A DNA stretch of 64,000 nt from JAABRU01 sp041390465 (lineage in GTDB: Bacteria > Desulfobacterota > Desulfobacteria > Desulfobacterales > Desulfococcaceae), in the NCBI GenBank assembly GCA_041390465.1, contig JAWKPW010000007.1, positions 1 through 64,000 of the forward strand, given 5' to 3'. The notes under the pieces were generated by a model. That model was not told the DNA's origin. It searched no databases and saw only the letters and a list, made by a program, of their open reading frames with translations. The position numbers were made by a program, and so were the translations under genes. The first letter of the stretch is position 1. Every line of letters begins with the position of its first letter. Positions 44,701-54,231 of this stretch are shown here, in pieces.

Positions 44701-44810
44701 CGGTGTTCACCCTGTTTGTGGTTCCCTGCGACTTATATGCTGATTGCCGCGACCATGCCAAAGGCCGGGAGCGGAGGATGTCTGTGGCCCGGGAATGTGC
44801 ACAAATATGA
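41709..44810 (+). pseudogene. RND multidrug-type permease with decayed 3' third
   Basis: From ATG 41709 (MKFTDIFIRRPVLALVIN) an AcrB/MexB-type permease reads intact for about 775 residues, including LAIVLSVGLVVDDAIVVVEN with the charged membrane residues. An extra T at about 44040 then shifts the frame. Later parts are recognisable in other frames: SLNRFQQFNSVKISGVAIRP, FNSFRDP, ILAGSVPLAMFSMSF..GLVTLIGLVSENGILIVEFAN, and FPLTLVSGEAAA, with stops and shifts between. At least five indels lie between 44040 and 44720. The C-terminal membrane half is lost, so no active pump. Confidence 0.85.
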
Positions 44811-45109
44811 AATGCAAGGCGAGGCGGGGGAGAAATCCGCCCCTGCTGCCTTATGAAAAAGGTGCCAGACTGAAAGTTGTAGATTTTCAAATTGTTTCAA
44901 TATCCCAAACTTTCAGTTTGGGACTCCTCCTTAAGGAAACGCATTGTTAAATCTGCTGATCTGAAACTGGCACCGGGGAAAAAACTGAACAGATTGCCAT
45001 TATTGCGAGAAGCACTTGAAAAAAATGGAAAGCGCCTGTTTTTCAATCGGAATCATACCAATTCTCCATTGAAAATATACTTTATGGAAAGCAGTTTTTG
45101 CGGAAGACA
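44811..45109. other. Intergenic region with repeat
   Basis: About 300 bases. Contains the GGTGCCAGACTGAAAGTT / CAAACTTTCAGTTTGG repeat (44861-44930) and an extra ATACCAATTCTCCATTGA end at 45055. No gene. Confidence 0.5.
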
Positions 45110-45213
45110 ATACCAATTCTCCATCGATTTTGCAAAGCCCTGTCAGTCTTCTGTGACCTTTGTGCCCTTTGTGGTTAAAAATAAAACATGGTTTCAAAGG
45201 AGGAAATCGGTAT
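45110..45213. repeat. MITE-like element, copy 4
   Basis: 104 bases, ATACCAATTCTCC to GAAATCGGTAT. It shares its interior and the left flank CTTTATGGAAAGCAGTTTTT (copy 3 has a near match) with copy 3, suggesting a larger composite unit. Confidence 0.75.
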
Positions 45214-45217
45214 CAAG

Positions 45218-45800
45218 ACCGGTCTTTGCCCCAAACCGTTCCCAACCGGATCATGGTGGAGCCTTCCTCAATGGCCACCTGCAGAATCAGCTTATCTTAT
45301 GGACGAATATTTGATTTCCGTATCCGGCAGATTCAGATCCGGGACGATCATCATTTCCTTTGTTTTCCGGAAATAGGGACGCAGTTCTTCGGGACTGCAT
45401 TCAAAAAGAGACCTCGGTCATCAGTCCTCAAGATGAACATGCGGCAAAGCCGAAATATGCCGGGCCAATGATTTCACTGCATTGTATTCCGGTGCAGGAC
45501 CCCGGATTTGGCTGATTCCCCTCCGCTGTTGATCTCAATGAGAACCGAAAGCCTTTTGCCGATACTTCCTGGCGTTGTCAATGCCATCAGCAGATCCCAT
45601 AGAATGAACCGTCTGCACCATGCAAAGATGCGCAGGGCTTTGTTGATTTTGTTTTTCTGCAAAGGGCCGATTAATTTCATAATTTATTTATCTTCCTTTT
45701 TTTGACACTTGTTTTTATGCTTTTTATAAAAATTAACTCCCAAAGCATCTTAAAAATGCTTTCCCTTTTTCCTGCACATAATTTTCACCAGATCGGTGTG
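45218..45800 (-). pseudogene. YggS/PROSC-family PLP protein, heavily frameshifted
   Basis: Reading the minus strand, fragments of a YggS protein follow in the correct order in changing frames: GENYVQE (about 45775), GPLQKNKINKALRIF (45635-45675), VLIEINSGGESAKSGV (about 45500-45545), PYFRKTKEMM (about 45355) and IEEGSTMIRLGTVWGK (about 45230). These are the lysine-proximal, PLP-phosphate and C-terminal motifs of the family, which controls PLP levels. Many indels and stops; a dead gene. Confidence 0.7.
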
Positions 45801-46331
45801 CGCCTTTTTCCGCGTCAATCCTTTACTTCCGCGACTTCCCTGCTAAATAACGATCTTCGATTCATAATGAAGCTGTTCTTTGAGTCTTGCATCACCAGAA
45901 CAAATCTTCTTTCACAGAATCCGGCTGCTTTTGCATGATCTTCCGGTAGGTTTCCGCAGTTTTTTTGAAAGTTTATTGTTTCATGCTTAAAATTTTAAAA
46001 TATTTCATGTTTGCTTTTGGTATTAAAAATTGCCGGATTAATAATCCGAGCCTGACACCGGCACAAAAAATCCGAACGGATTGAATTTGTAATTTCACCC
46101 CTTCGGGGTTTGGGGTGGGGCCAACTTTTTTTCTATAACAATTTCAACCCTTGCGGGTTTTTCAGCAGAATTGAACGAAAAAAATCCGAACGGATTGCCA
46201 TTATTATAGAACAAATTGAACAGGCAGGGATTGTCAGCCTTTTAAAATCCCTGCTCTTCGTCCTGTCATAATTGCCAACGCCCTGGCTGTCTGCTGCAGC
46301 TCAGCCGATTGCTCAACGTAACTGCCTGCCA
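45801..46331. other. Gene-free region with repeats
   Basis: About 530 bases. AAAAATCCGAACGGATTG occurs twice (46070 and 46178) around two small hairpins with CCCCTTCGGGG and CCCTTGCGGG. No gene recognised, though the left part may hold the lost start of the YggS relic. Confidence 0.45.
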
Positions 46332-46712
46332 TTACTGAGATTTGGAACGGTCGCTTATGGGTATGAAGTCCAGGGCAATACATGGCTCATCTCCAATCAC
46401 CCATGCGTCACTTCCCGGCACAATTTCGAATGCGCATCCTGATTCTATCTCTGCTTCATTTCCGGATGGATCTTTGACCATCATGCGCCCAGAGAGAACA
46501 TAACCAATGTGATTCTCTGACGACTTACCCGTCTGCGGTCCGGCATGCAAAGACCATCGCCAACCTGGTTGATACGTTCCAAATCCAATGGCAGCCGTTC
46601 GAAGAGCTGCACAGGAACGAGTACTGCCGTCTGTAAATACCCGTGTGTTACCCTCACTGCCCGGATTCCCTTTGACAATGCCTAACTGATAACTTTTATA
46701 TGGTTTTGTCAT
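46332..46712 (-). CDS. Cupin-domain protein
   Basis: 126 residues. The sequence GWRWSLHAGPQTGKSSENHIGYVLSGRMMV has the first cupin motif in relaxed form, and CAFEIVPGSDAWVIGDEP the second. Small single-domain cupins bind a metal or small ligand; function unknown. GGTGGA precedes the ATG. It is flanked by repeat-rich DNA on one side and argD on the other. Confidence 0.75.
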   Translation of the reverse strand: MTKPYKSYQLGIVKGNPGSEGNTRVFTDGSTRSCAALRTAAIGFGTYQPGWRWSLHAGPQTGKSSENHIGYVLSGRMMVKDPSGNEAEIESGCAFEIVPGSDAWVIGDEPCIALDFIPISDRSKSQ

Positions 46713-46742
46713 AGATCCACCGCATGGCGGCTAACAAGCGCA

Positions 46743-47921
46743 TCACAGAATTTCATCCAGACACTGCACCAGTGCGTCAATTTCCTCTTTGCGGATAATC
46801 AGAGGCGGCGCAAAACGCAGGATATTGCCCTGTATGCAGTTGATGAGAAAGCCTTTTTCCAGACATTTCTTCACCAGGGGAGCGCCTTCGTTTTTCAGCA
46901 CCATGCCCAGCAGCAGACCCATTCCCCGGACTTCCGTGACACAATCATGCCGGGCTTTGAGCCACTGGAGTTTTTCTTTGAAATAAGCCCCAATTTGTGC
47001 ACAGTGTTCAATAATGCCCTCTTCGGTCAGCACCCTGAGGGTTTCCAAAGCAGCGGCTGTCACCACGGGCGTGCCGCCAAAAGTGGACGCGTGCGCTCCC
47101 GGAGTGAAAGCTGACATGACTTCCTCTTTTGCCAGCATCGCGCCGATGGGCAGGCCGTTGCCCAGCGCCTTGGCAAGGGTCATGATATCCGGTTCCACAC
47201 CAAAATGCTCATAGGCAAACAGTTTTCCGGTTCTGCCAATGCCGGTCTGAATTTCATCAAACATCAGCAGGGTTCCGCTTTCATCACACAGACTGCGCAC
47301 GGTTTTCAGATAATCCGAATCCGGACAGATGACACCGCCCTCTCCCTGTATGGGCTCCAGAAGCACAGCGCAGACCGTGTCATCCATTGCCGCGCGCAGC
47401 GCATTCACATCATTGAAAGGCACAAAAGAGAATCCTTCCAGCACCGGAGAAAAACCGGTTTTGATCTTGTCCTGACCGGTGGCTGAAAGCGTTCCCATGG
47501 TTCTGCCGTGAAAGGATTTGAGCGCAGTGAGAATCCGGCAGCGTCCGCTCACGCCTTTTTCATAAAAATAGCGCCGCGCCAGTTTGATGGCCGCCTCATT
47601 GGCCTCGGCTCCGCTGTTGCAGAAAAACACCCGGTCAGCAAAACTGTGGCTGACCAGCCAGGCTGCCAGTTGGGTCTGGGGAATCGTATAATAGAGATTG
47701 GAGGTGTGAAACAGTTTTTCCGCCTGCAAAGCCAAAGCCTTTGCCACTTTGGGATGTGCATGTCCCAGATTGCAGACCGCGATGCCCGCAATAAAATCCG
47801 TGTATTTTTTCCCCTCTGTGTCCCAGACAGTGCATCCCTGTCCTTTTTCCAGAACAAGGGGCTGCCGCGCATAGGTTGCGGCCATCACGGTGTTGGCCTG
47901 TGTGATGATTTCCTCTGTCAT
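46743..47921 (-). CDS. argD: Acetylornithine aminotransferase
   Basis: 392 residues, class III PLP aminotransferase of arginine synthesis. Visible: FCNSGAEANEAAIKLAR (PLP phosphate), FHGRTMGTLSATGQ, EPIQGEGGV, the Asp of LLMFDEIQTGIGRTG and Lys in TLAKALGNGLPIGA. Length fits ArgD. The ATG overlaps the argB stop by four bases, so the two are coupled. Confidence 0.93.
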   Translation of the reverse strand: MTEEIITQANTVMAATYARQPLVLEKGQGCTVWDTEGKKYTDFIAGIAVCNLGHAHPKVAKALALQAEKLFHTSNLYYTIPQTQLAAWLVSHSFADRVFFCNSGAEANEAAIKLARRYFYEKGVSGRCRILTALKSFHGRTMGTLSATGQDKIKTGFSPVLEGFSFVPFNDVNALRAAMDDTVCAVLLEPIQGEGGVICPDSDYLKTVRSLCDESGTLLMFDEIQTGIGRTGKLFAYEHFGVEPDIMTLAKALGNGLPIGAMLAKEEVMSAFTPGAHASTFGGTPVVTAAALETLRVLTEEGIIEHCAQIGAYFKEKLQWLKARHDCVTEVRGMGLLLGMVLKNEGAPLVKKCLEKGFLINCIQGNILRFAPPLIIRKEEIDALVQCLDEIL

Positions 47922-48793
47922 ACTGTCACCTGTGTTCCAATGCCGCTGTCTGTGAAAAGCTCAAGCAGCAGGGCATGATGTTTTTTTCCGTTGATGATAT
48001 GGGTTTTGCCCACACCGTTTTTCAGAGCGTCCAGCGCGCATTCAATTTTGGGAATCATGCCTCCGGAAATGCTTTTCTCCTCAATCATTTTCCGGGCGGT
48101 GTCCGCATCAAGGGAAGAGATCAATGCTCCGTCCGGGCCAAGAACGCCGTCCACATCGGTCATCAGCACAAAACGTCCCGCGTTGAGTGCCTGTGCCACC
48201 TTTCCCGCGACCAGATCCGCATTGATGTTATAGGTTTCCCCTTCCTCACCGGTTCCCACCGGCGCAATGATGGGAATAAAACCCTTTTCCGTGAGGGTGT
48301 TGATGATGGAGGGATCCACACGGGTGACTTCCCCCACCAGTCCGGGATCAATGATTTCCGGTGGCTTGGTTTCATCCTCCTGAAACACAATGTGCATCTT
48401 TCTGGCCCGAATCAGTCCCCCGTCTTTGCCGCTCAAACCAACGGCTTTTCCACCCTGACGGTTGATTTGATGAACAATGCCTTTGTTCACCTTGCCGCCC
48501 AGAACCATTTCCACCACATCCATTGTGGGCGCATCGGTCAGACGCATTCCCCGCACAAAGGTGGACGTGATGCCCATTTTTTCCAGCACTTTGCTGATTT
48601 GAGGCCCGCCCCCGTGAATCACCACAGGTTTGATGCCGATAAATTTGAGCAAAGTGATGTCTCTGGCAAAATCCTCTTTCAACTGCTCATCCACCATGGC
48701 ATGCCCCCCGTATTTGATCACAATGGTCATGCCGTTGAAACGGCGGATATAAGGCAGTGCCTCAATCAATATGTCTGCTGTGTTGGGATTCAT
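47918..48793 (-). CDS. argB: Acetylglutamate kinase
   Basis: About 291 residues from ATG 48793 (a GTG at 48805 is possible; neither has a strong ribosome site). Amino-acid kinase fold: IVIKYGGHAM, VVIHGGGPQI near 68, RGMRLTDAPTM and the late INADLVAGKVAQAL and LMTDVDGVLG. The cyclic arginine-sensitive type has an N-terminal helix like ADILIEALPYIRRF, so feedback by arginine is likely. Upstream lies an AAACCCTGAGGG-family hairpin (48913-48950). Confidence 0.93.
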   Translation of the reverse strand: MNPNTADILIEALPYIRRFNGMTIVIKYGGHAMVDEQLKEDFARDITLLKFIGIKPVVIHGGGPQISKVLEKMGITSTFVRGMRLTDAPTMDVVEMVLGGKVNKGIVHQINRQGGKAVGLSGKDGGLIRARKMHIVFQEDETKPPEIIDPGLVGEVTRVDPSIINTLTEKGFIPIIAPVGTGEEGETYNINADLVAGKVAQALNAGRFVLMTDVDGVLGPDGALISSLDADTARKMIEEKSISGGMIPKIECALDALKNGVGKTHIINGKKHHALLLELFTDSGIGTQVTV

Positions 48794-48912
48794 TGTTTTT
48801 TTCACTTGCTGAAGTAAGGGATTGCAAAAAATGACCGCCGCAGTTTTTTCCTGCCTGCAACCTTGTCAAACACTGAGGGATTATAGCAGATTATTTTGTG
48901 CCTGTAAACGTC

Positions 48913-48950
48913 AAACCCTGAGGGTTTTGAAAACCGCCCCGCAGGGTTTT
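48913..48950. terminator. Hairpin, AAACCCTGAGGG family
   Basis: AAACCCTGAGGGTTTTGAAAA followed by CCGCCCCGCAGGGTTTT; a damaged copy of the 2160 hairpin between the R-M gene end and argB start. Confidence 0.45.
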
Positions 48951-48973
48951 GCAGCACTGATTTCTGATGCTCC

Positions 48974-51900
48974 TTATGTTTTTCTCCCTTCCACAATGGC
49001 AATCTCTTCCTCTGCCAGTCCGTAAATTTCATACACCAGACGGTCAATTTCTCTTTCCAATGCAGTGGTATCTGCATTCGCATTTTTCTTTTTGGCTGCA
49101 AGAATTTTGCTGACAACTGAAACTGTTTTTGATGCAAATTTTCCTTTTTTTTCAGCAATGGGAATCTGTTTTAAACTGAAAATAGTTACCTGCGGGAAAC
49201 TCGTTTTGAAATCAGAAAACATTATTTGCCAGTAATATTTCACAAGATTTGAGTTGATGATTGCAAGCCAGTATTTAAGACTGTCCAAATCCCCGTCTGT
49301 GACCGTGAAAATATTTCCGGTGACCGCATAAGGTTTTTCGATCAGAGTTGCAGTGGGTTCTGTTCCTATTTGACGAATGCAGATTTTATATGGTGAAAGA
49401 TGCACTTCTTCATCCCAGCATCCGCCTGCTGTTTCCGGCCTTTCAAACAAAACAAATTCTCCGGGTTTGTTATGTGCATATCTGAGAATATCCGAACCTG
49501 TAAGAACAGGAATGTGACTGTCTGAAATTCTTGTCCGTGAAAAATATTTTGACCGGTTTCCTGTAACCAATCCCCTGTTTATCCTTGCAAATGTGTCAAG
49601 ATTTCTGTTTCTTGCCATTTTGCTGATAATCGGGAAATTTTTTTCATCAATAAGTAAATTCCATACACTTCCCGGCAGACTTGCAAAATGTTTTTGTTTA
49701 ATCTGACTGCATTTTGTATTTCCTGCGATTACTTCTTCAAGTTGCGCAGTTATCCGGACTGTATGCTCACTGGCTTTGACATTCTCTTTTTTCAGCAAAA
49801 AAATTGCTGTATGCACATCTGCAACATCAAACACTTTTCCTTTTGCTGCGGCAATCTTGCAAATTTCATGATTTTCGGCAATCATCCGTCTTAATCCTTG
49901 TGCATACACATTGTTCAAAAGTGTGCTTGGGGAAATATAGCAAAGAAAACCTTTGTTTTTAAGAAGAAAAGAACCTTTCTGAAAAAACAGATGAAACAAA
50001 TCAATCTTGAAATCAGCAAAGGGATAGAAGGTTTTCATATACTGAATTTCATTGATAGAAGTGTTATTCGGCTGAATCATTTTATACGGAGGGTTTCCAA
50101 TCACCATGTCAAATCCGACAAAATCGCCTTCATCATTCAGCACTTCCGGAAACTCAAACCGCCATTCAAACGCATTCTGATACATCCTGCCGGTCTGCAT
50201 TTCCTTAATTTCCGAGCTGAGTCTGCTGATTTCCGTCTCCAGCTTTTTCTGTTTCTGCTCCCGTGCTTTTTTCTCTTTTGCTGTCTGCTCAAACAGATGA
50301 TTCTGGTTCAGCAGTTCATGCAGATCCCCCGTGAGTTTTTTCATCTGCGCTGCTTTGGGATTGTTTGCGCCCAGTTCTGCCCGGAAATCCTTTTTGATGT
50401 CCGCCATGAGTTTTTCCAATGCCCGTTTTTCTTCATGATTTCGGGATTCCCGGTAGGTCTGCACAGCGATTCTGTATGCGTCAACCGTCCATCTGCTTTT
50501 TCTCAGAGCCTGCCGCACATCCGCGTCCAGTGCAAAGCGGCTGATGAGGGAATTGCCGCATCGGATGTTGATGTCAATGTTGGGCAGGGTTTCCAGTTCC
50601 CCGTCCGCTTTGTAATACGCATGTTTCAGCAGTTCAATCCACAGGCGCAGACGGCAGATTTTCACGGAATTGGGGTTGATGTCCACTCCGAACAGGCATT
50701 TCTCAATAATGGTCTGTTTTTCATGGAAAAGAGCCTCCTGCACCCGCTGGCTTTCCCTGCTTTTGGGATGATAGGCAAAACATTTTCCGTCCTCATCTGT
50801 CACCGTGATTTCATCATTCACCACTTCGATGTGATATTCCTTCAGTCTTTTGCCGTCACGATCCTGCAGGATTTTCAAATCGTTTTTCACCGCAATGATT
50901 TCATTGAGAGCGGAAACCAGAAAATGCCCGGAACCCACAGCCGGATCGCAGATTTTCAGGCTGTTGACAATTTCACTGGCTTCTTTCATGTCCTCAATTT
51001 TATTGTACAGTTCATTGAAATCTCTGCACTTCCAGCCTTTTTTCTCATTGAATTTCTGCACAACCGCACGGCGCACAGTCTCTCTGCACATGTACATGGT
51101 CACAAATCCGGGCGTGAAATAGGATCCGTCTCTGTATCCGTTGATTTTTTCAAAAATCAGACCCAGAACCGAGGCACTGATTAAGGATTTTTTCTCCTCC
51201 TGAATTTCCCCGGAACCCTCAGAGGAAAAATCGTAGGCATCGAGAAATGCAAACAGATATTCCAATGCCCTGAGATCGCCTGTGCGCTTTTTTCCCTTCT
51301 CATCCTTCAGCACAGTGGAGGAAAATATCGGCAGACGGTTCAGATCCTTCAGATTGCTGACAAAAATGGTTGCATCTTCAAGTTCTGTGGGTTCAAACAG
51401 GGAACTGTTGAGCCAGGGAATGCTGTCAAAGGCCGGCGACACCTCCGCGTCCCGCTGTTCCTTTCCGCAGGCCAGCACCTGAAAGAAAAGGCAGTTGAGG
51501 GCATCAAAGTTTCTGATTTTTCCGATGTGCAGAAAAGCGTATGATTTGTCGCCATTATGACAGGAAATCAGATGAGCCTCCAGCAGTTTGAGGAAAAGAA
51601 CCCGGTTGATCCAGGTGATGACCAGTTCCAGTGCTGCGGTGAAAAGTCTTTCCTCATACGTTTCTCCGGACGGATCATCCTTTTCCGGCTGTTTTATCCT
51701 TTTCAGGCTGTCAAGGCGCAGGATGGTGTTTTCAATGAGAAAACCTGTGTTTCTATCCTGCTTTTTCTTTCTCTGAATGACTTTCCGGTTCCCCTCCTTT
51801 GTTTCCTCCGCGCCGATGATGTGCAGCAGTTCCGCATAAAAATTTCTGTCCAGACTGTTGCTGTCATTGGCAAAGGGAAGTTTCAGCAGATGCTCGGGCG

Positions 51901-52591
51901 AGAAAATTTTGAAAAGTTCAATGAGTCTGCTGTCATTTTCCGGGGTTGGATTCCGCAGCGCATGTTCGTAATTCCGGATGTCAAAATGGACAAACAGAAT
52001 TTCCGCTGTGATTCCGGCAATCGCGGGCGCAGCAATCTCCCTGTAAAAAAAATCTGTTGTTTTCCCGGACAGACGCCCGGACTCGAAATCACTGAAAAGT
52101 GAAATCAGATGCCGGTTCTGTGCAAATTCCCTTTCAAACAAATTCGCATCAAAAACAAACCATTCATAAATGTCAGTGGCAATGAGATGGCGGATTTCCA
52201 GATTCTTTCCGCTGATTCTTTCCCTCAGATAATACAGCACAAGTTCCTGAAAGGCTTTGACATTGATACTGTCCGTCCGCAGCATTTCCGTTTTGCTGCC
52301 CGGCTTTTTGGTCTCAATGATGACAGCAACCGGGCTCTGCGCATCCTTTCCGCTGTGAATCACCAGATCGGTGTGACCTTTGGTGTTGATGAAGTGACTC
52401 GGATCATAAAAGGTTTTTTTCAGAAAATCAGAGACAAGATTTTTGTGGAATTCCTCTGATTCCTTTTCATCAATCCGATCCAGCAGTCCGATCAGTTGTG
52501 TACGGAAATTCTCAAACTCGTTTCTGACAGTTTTGATTTTCAGAAACGCCTTGTTCAGGGCCTTTCGCGGGGTCAGTATATTCAGATTCAT
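48974..52591 (-). CDS. Type IIG restriction-modification enzyme (Eco57I-like)
   Basis: 1205 residues combining nuclease, methyltransferase and specificity. The N-terminal PD-(D/E)XK nuclease has HTDLVIH and VAVIIETKKPG (about 73-98). The N6-adenine methyltransferase has motif I KICDPAVGSGHFLVSALNE near 549, LFGVDINPNSVKICRLRLW and motif IV VIGNPPYKM near 830. A TaqI-like C-terminal target-recognition region follows (about 960-1180). No separate methylase or nuclease lies nearby, as expected for this single-protein type. The frame is complete despite a decayed neighbourhood. Confidence 0.9.
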   Translation of the reverse strand: MNLNILTPRKALNKAFLKIKTVRNEFENFRTQLIGLLDRIDEKESEEFHKNLVSDFLKKTFYDPSHFINTKGHTDLVIHSGKDAQSPVAVIIETKKPGSKTEMLRTDSINVKAFQELVLYYLRERISGKNLEIRHLIATDIYEWFVFDANLFEREFAQNRHLISLFSDFESGRLSGKTTDFFYREIAAPAIAGITAEILFVHFDIRNYEHALRNPTPENDSRLIELFKIFSPEHLLKLPFANDSNSLDRNFYAELLHIIGAEETKEGNRKVIQRKKKQDRNTGFLIENTILRLDSLKRIKQPEKDDPSGETYEERLFTAALELVITWINRVLFLKLLEAHLISCHNGDKSYAFLHIGKIRNFDALNCLFFQVLACGKEQRDAEVSPAFDSIPWLNSSLFEPTELEDATIFVSNLKDLNRLPIFSSTVLKDEKGKKRTGDLRALEYLFAFLDAYDFSSEGSGEIQEEKKSLISASVLGLIFEKINGYRDGSYFTPGFVTMYMCRETVRRAVVQKFNEKKGWKCRDFNELYNKIEDMKEASEIVNSLKICDPAVGSGHFLVSALNEIIAVKNDLKILQDRDGKRLKEYHIEVVNDEITVTDEDGKCFAYHPKSRESQRVQEALFHEKQTIIEKCLFGVDINPNSVKICRLRLWIELLKHAYYKADGELETLPNIDINIRCGNSLISRFALDADVRQALRKSRWTVDAYRIAVQTYRESRNHEEKRALEKLMADIKKDFRAELGANNPKAAQMKKLTGDLHELLNQNHLFEQTAKEKKAREQKQKKLETEISRLSSEIKEMQTGRMYQNAFEWRFEFPEVLNDEGDFVGFDMVIGNPPYKMIQPNNTSINEIQYMKTFYPFADFKIDLFHLFFQKGSFLLKNKGFLCYISPSTLLNNVYAQGLRRMIAENHEICKIAAAKGKVFDVADVHTAIFLLKKENVKASEHTVRITAQLEEVIAGNTKCSQIKQKHFASLPGSVWNLLIDEKNFPIISKMARNRNLDTFARINRGLVTGNRSKYFSRTRISDSHIPVLTGSDILRYAHNKPGEFVLFERPETAGGCWDEEVHLSPYKICIRQIGTEPTATLIEKPYAVTGNIFTVTDGDLDSLKYWLAIINSNLVKYYWQIMFSDFKTSFPQVTIFSLKQIPIAEKKGKFASKTVSVVSKILAAKKKNANADTTALEREIDRLVYEIYGLAEEEIAIVEGRKT

Positions 52592-52688
52592 TGTTTTCCG
52601 AGGCTTCCTTGTGTTTTTCGGTTCTCTGTCCTGTGTCTGGTGTCAATCGTCATCAAGACCCGCAGGGATTACCTGAAAGTCTGATCCT

Positions 52689-52931
52689 TCAAAATTTTTC
52701 AAAGATTATCAAGATGTTCCGGATATCCTTTTTCTGTTCCTCCTGAAAATTTGTCCGCTGTTTTATGCTCCCACAGGCCGGTCCGTATAATCCGTATCCC
52801 ACAGCGTCCAAAGACCGAATGCGCCTTTGAGCTTCTCTGTGAGAAACTGTTGGAATATTTTTACTCTGCTCAATGGTCAGCCCCTGACGCATCTGCTGTT
52901 CAATCTTTTTCTGTATATCCCATTTCTCCAA
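52689..52931 (-). CDS. Small hypothetical protein
   Basis: 80 residues upstream of the R-M gene, same strand. Begins MEKWDIQKKIEQQMRQGLTIEQS and ends in a charged helix; ATG 52931. No family recognised, no clear ribosome site, and its start touches a dispersed repeat, so it may be a gene remnant. Confidence 0.3.
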   Translation of the reverse strand: MEKWDIQKKIEQQMRQGLTIEQSKNIPTVSHREAQRRIRSLDAVGYGLYGPACGSIKQRTNFQEEQKKDIRNILIIFEKF

Positions 52932-52986
52932 ATTTTTGAAAAGTTGTCAAATCTGAGGGATGTTCTTTTCCGGAAATCGCCTTAAT
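52931..52986. repeat. Half copy of GGTGATTTCTGAAAA element
   Basis: TTTTTGAAAAGTTGTCAAAT then GATGTTCTTTTCCGGAAATC and GCCTTAAT; nearly identical to 59194-59249. Confidence 0.65.
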
Positions 52987-53026
52987 TGCACCAATCTTTT
53001 AAAATCCGGGAGGTTGCTGTGCGGCA

Positions 53027-53842
53027 TTACACCGATTCCGGATCAATCCCCATCTCCCGAAGTTTTGCGGCCAGACGAGCGGATTTCCGTGCCTCTTGCT
53101 CAGCACGCTGCGCCTCCTCCTCGGCACGCTGCGCCTCCTTTTCAGCACGTCTTTCTGCTTTGTCCGCACGCTGAGCCTCTTCCCCGGCCATGGAAATGGC
53201 CTCGTTGAAAGAGGGAAGCCCACGGCCTGTTTCCGGATCAACCGCCCGGAGCAGATGCCCCTCCCGTTTCAGAAAAAGACCCAGTTCCCTGCTGAAAAGA
53301 CTGCCGTCCTTTTCCGGTGTTATGGGACTGTACATGATACCGTCCAGACAGAATCCCTGGAAACTGCTTTCCAGATACTCCTCCAGAGGATCAAAAAGAA
53401 AGTATTCCCGCACACCCAGGGAGGCATACAGTCCGGTTTTGGAAATATCCCCGTCTGCTGTGGATTTTGACGTGATTTCAAATATCACGCATGGCCCGGA
53501 TTTTTCCTCCCATACCCTGAAAATCCGGCGCATGTGCTTTTCCACACCTTTCACCACCATCACATCCGGCACTTTGAAGGCCTTCGGATTTCCCTTTTCA
53601 TAATACATCAGCATATTCGCAACTGTGTAAATATCGGGGCGATGGCGGAAAAAATACTCCAAAGCCAGATACAGATGTATGATGGCAATGACATGAATCT
53701 GTGTTTCTCCCATGGGTTCTCCGTCTGATTCCGGATAAATGACTCCGGAATCATCTGTTTCATCCATTTTTTTCAGCAGTTCTTTGTACCGGAACACCGG
53801 GAACGCCGACCTGTCTGCAGCCTGTTCACATGATAACGGCAT
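53027..53842 (-). CDS. Uma2-family (DUF820) putative endonuclease with coiled-coil tail
   Basis: 271 residues. Residues 15-200 have the Uma2 restriction-fold: YPESDGEPMGETQIH, VPDVMVVKG (metal Asp), CVIFEITSKSTADGD (Glu and Lys of the nuclease core) and YASLGVREYFLFDP. The tail (about 215-262) is a coiled coil of repeated AQRAEEE-like heptads. Uma2 proteins are common in filamentous and cyanobacterial genomes; role unknown. Confidence 0.85.
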   Translation of the reverse strand: MPLSCEQAADRSAFPVFRYKELLKKMDETDDSGVIYPESDGEPMGETQIHVIAIIHLYLALEYFFRHRPDIYTVANMLMYYEKGNPKAFKVPDVMVVKGVEKHMRRIFRVWEEKSGPCVIFEITSKSTADGDISKTGLYASLGVREYFLFDPLEEYLESSFQGFCLDGIMYSPITPEKDGSLFSRELGLFLKREGHLLRAVDPETGRGLPSFNEAISMAGEEAQRADKAERRAEKEAQRAEEEAQRAEQEARKSARLAAKLREMGIDPESV

Positions 53843-53862
53843 ACGCCCTCCTCCAAAATGTG

Positions 53863-54231
53863 TCAGTGGTTGGCAGTTGCTTTGCTTTCCGCAGAAAGAG
53901 CTGCCACAGCCTCCTCGCAGGTTTCATACTGCTTAAATATCTTGTGCATACGGGTCAGTCTGAAAATCTTCGAAACCATCTCCCCCACACCGCAGAGGGC
54001 AAAACCGCCTTTGGGATGAATAAGTTTCAGAACAGAAATGATGGCTCCCATTCCGCTGCTGTCCATGAATGCCACCTTGGAAAGATTCAGAACAATGCGC
54101 AGATATTCCCTGTGTTCAATCAGTTTTTCCATTTCTTCCCTGAATATCCGGGCCACAGCCGCATCCAGACGGTTTTCACGCACGGTGATGACCCACACAT
54201 CTTCCACCTGCTGTTTTTCCAATAATGTCAT
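53863..54231 (-). CDS. STAS-domain anti-sigma factor antagonist
   Basis: 122 residues of RsbV/SpoIIAA type. The phosphorylatable serine lies in AFMDSSGMGAIISVLK near 59, and GGFALCGVGEMVSKIF follows. In its dephosphorylated state such a protein sequesters an anti-sigma kinase. Its ATG overlaps the TAA of the RsbW-like gene (TAATG), so the two were coupled. Confidence 0.88.
   Translation of the reverse strand: MTLLEKQQVEDVWVITVRENRLDAAVARIFREEMEKLIEHREYLRIVLNLSKVAFMDSSGMGAIISVLKLIHPKGGFALCGVGEMVSKIFRLTRMHKIFKQYETCEEAVAALSAESKATANH

Noticed and set aside
46700..46745. Possible integron attC-like end (GGCTAACAAGCGC) beside the cupin gene
   Set aside because: Only one half-site is recognisable and no matching R' core or second site was found on the other side.
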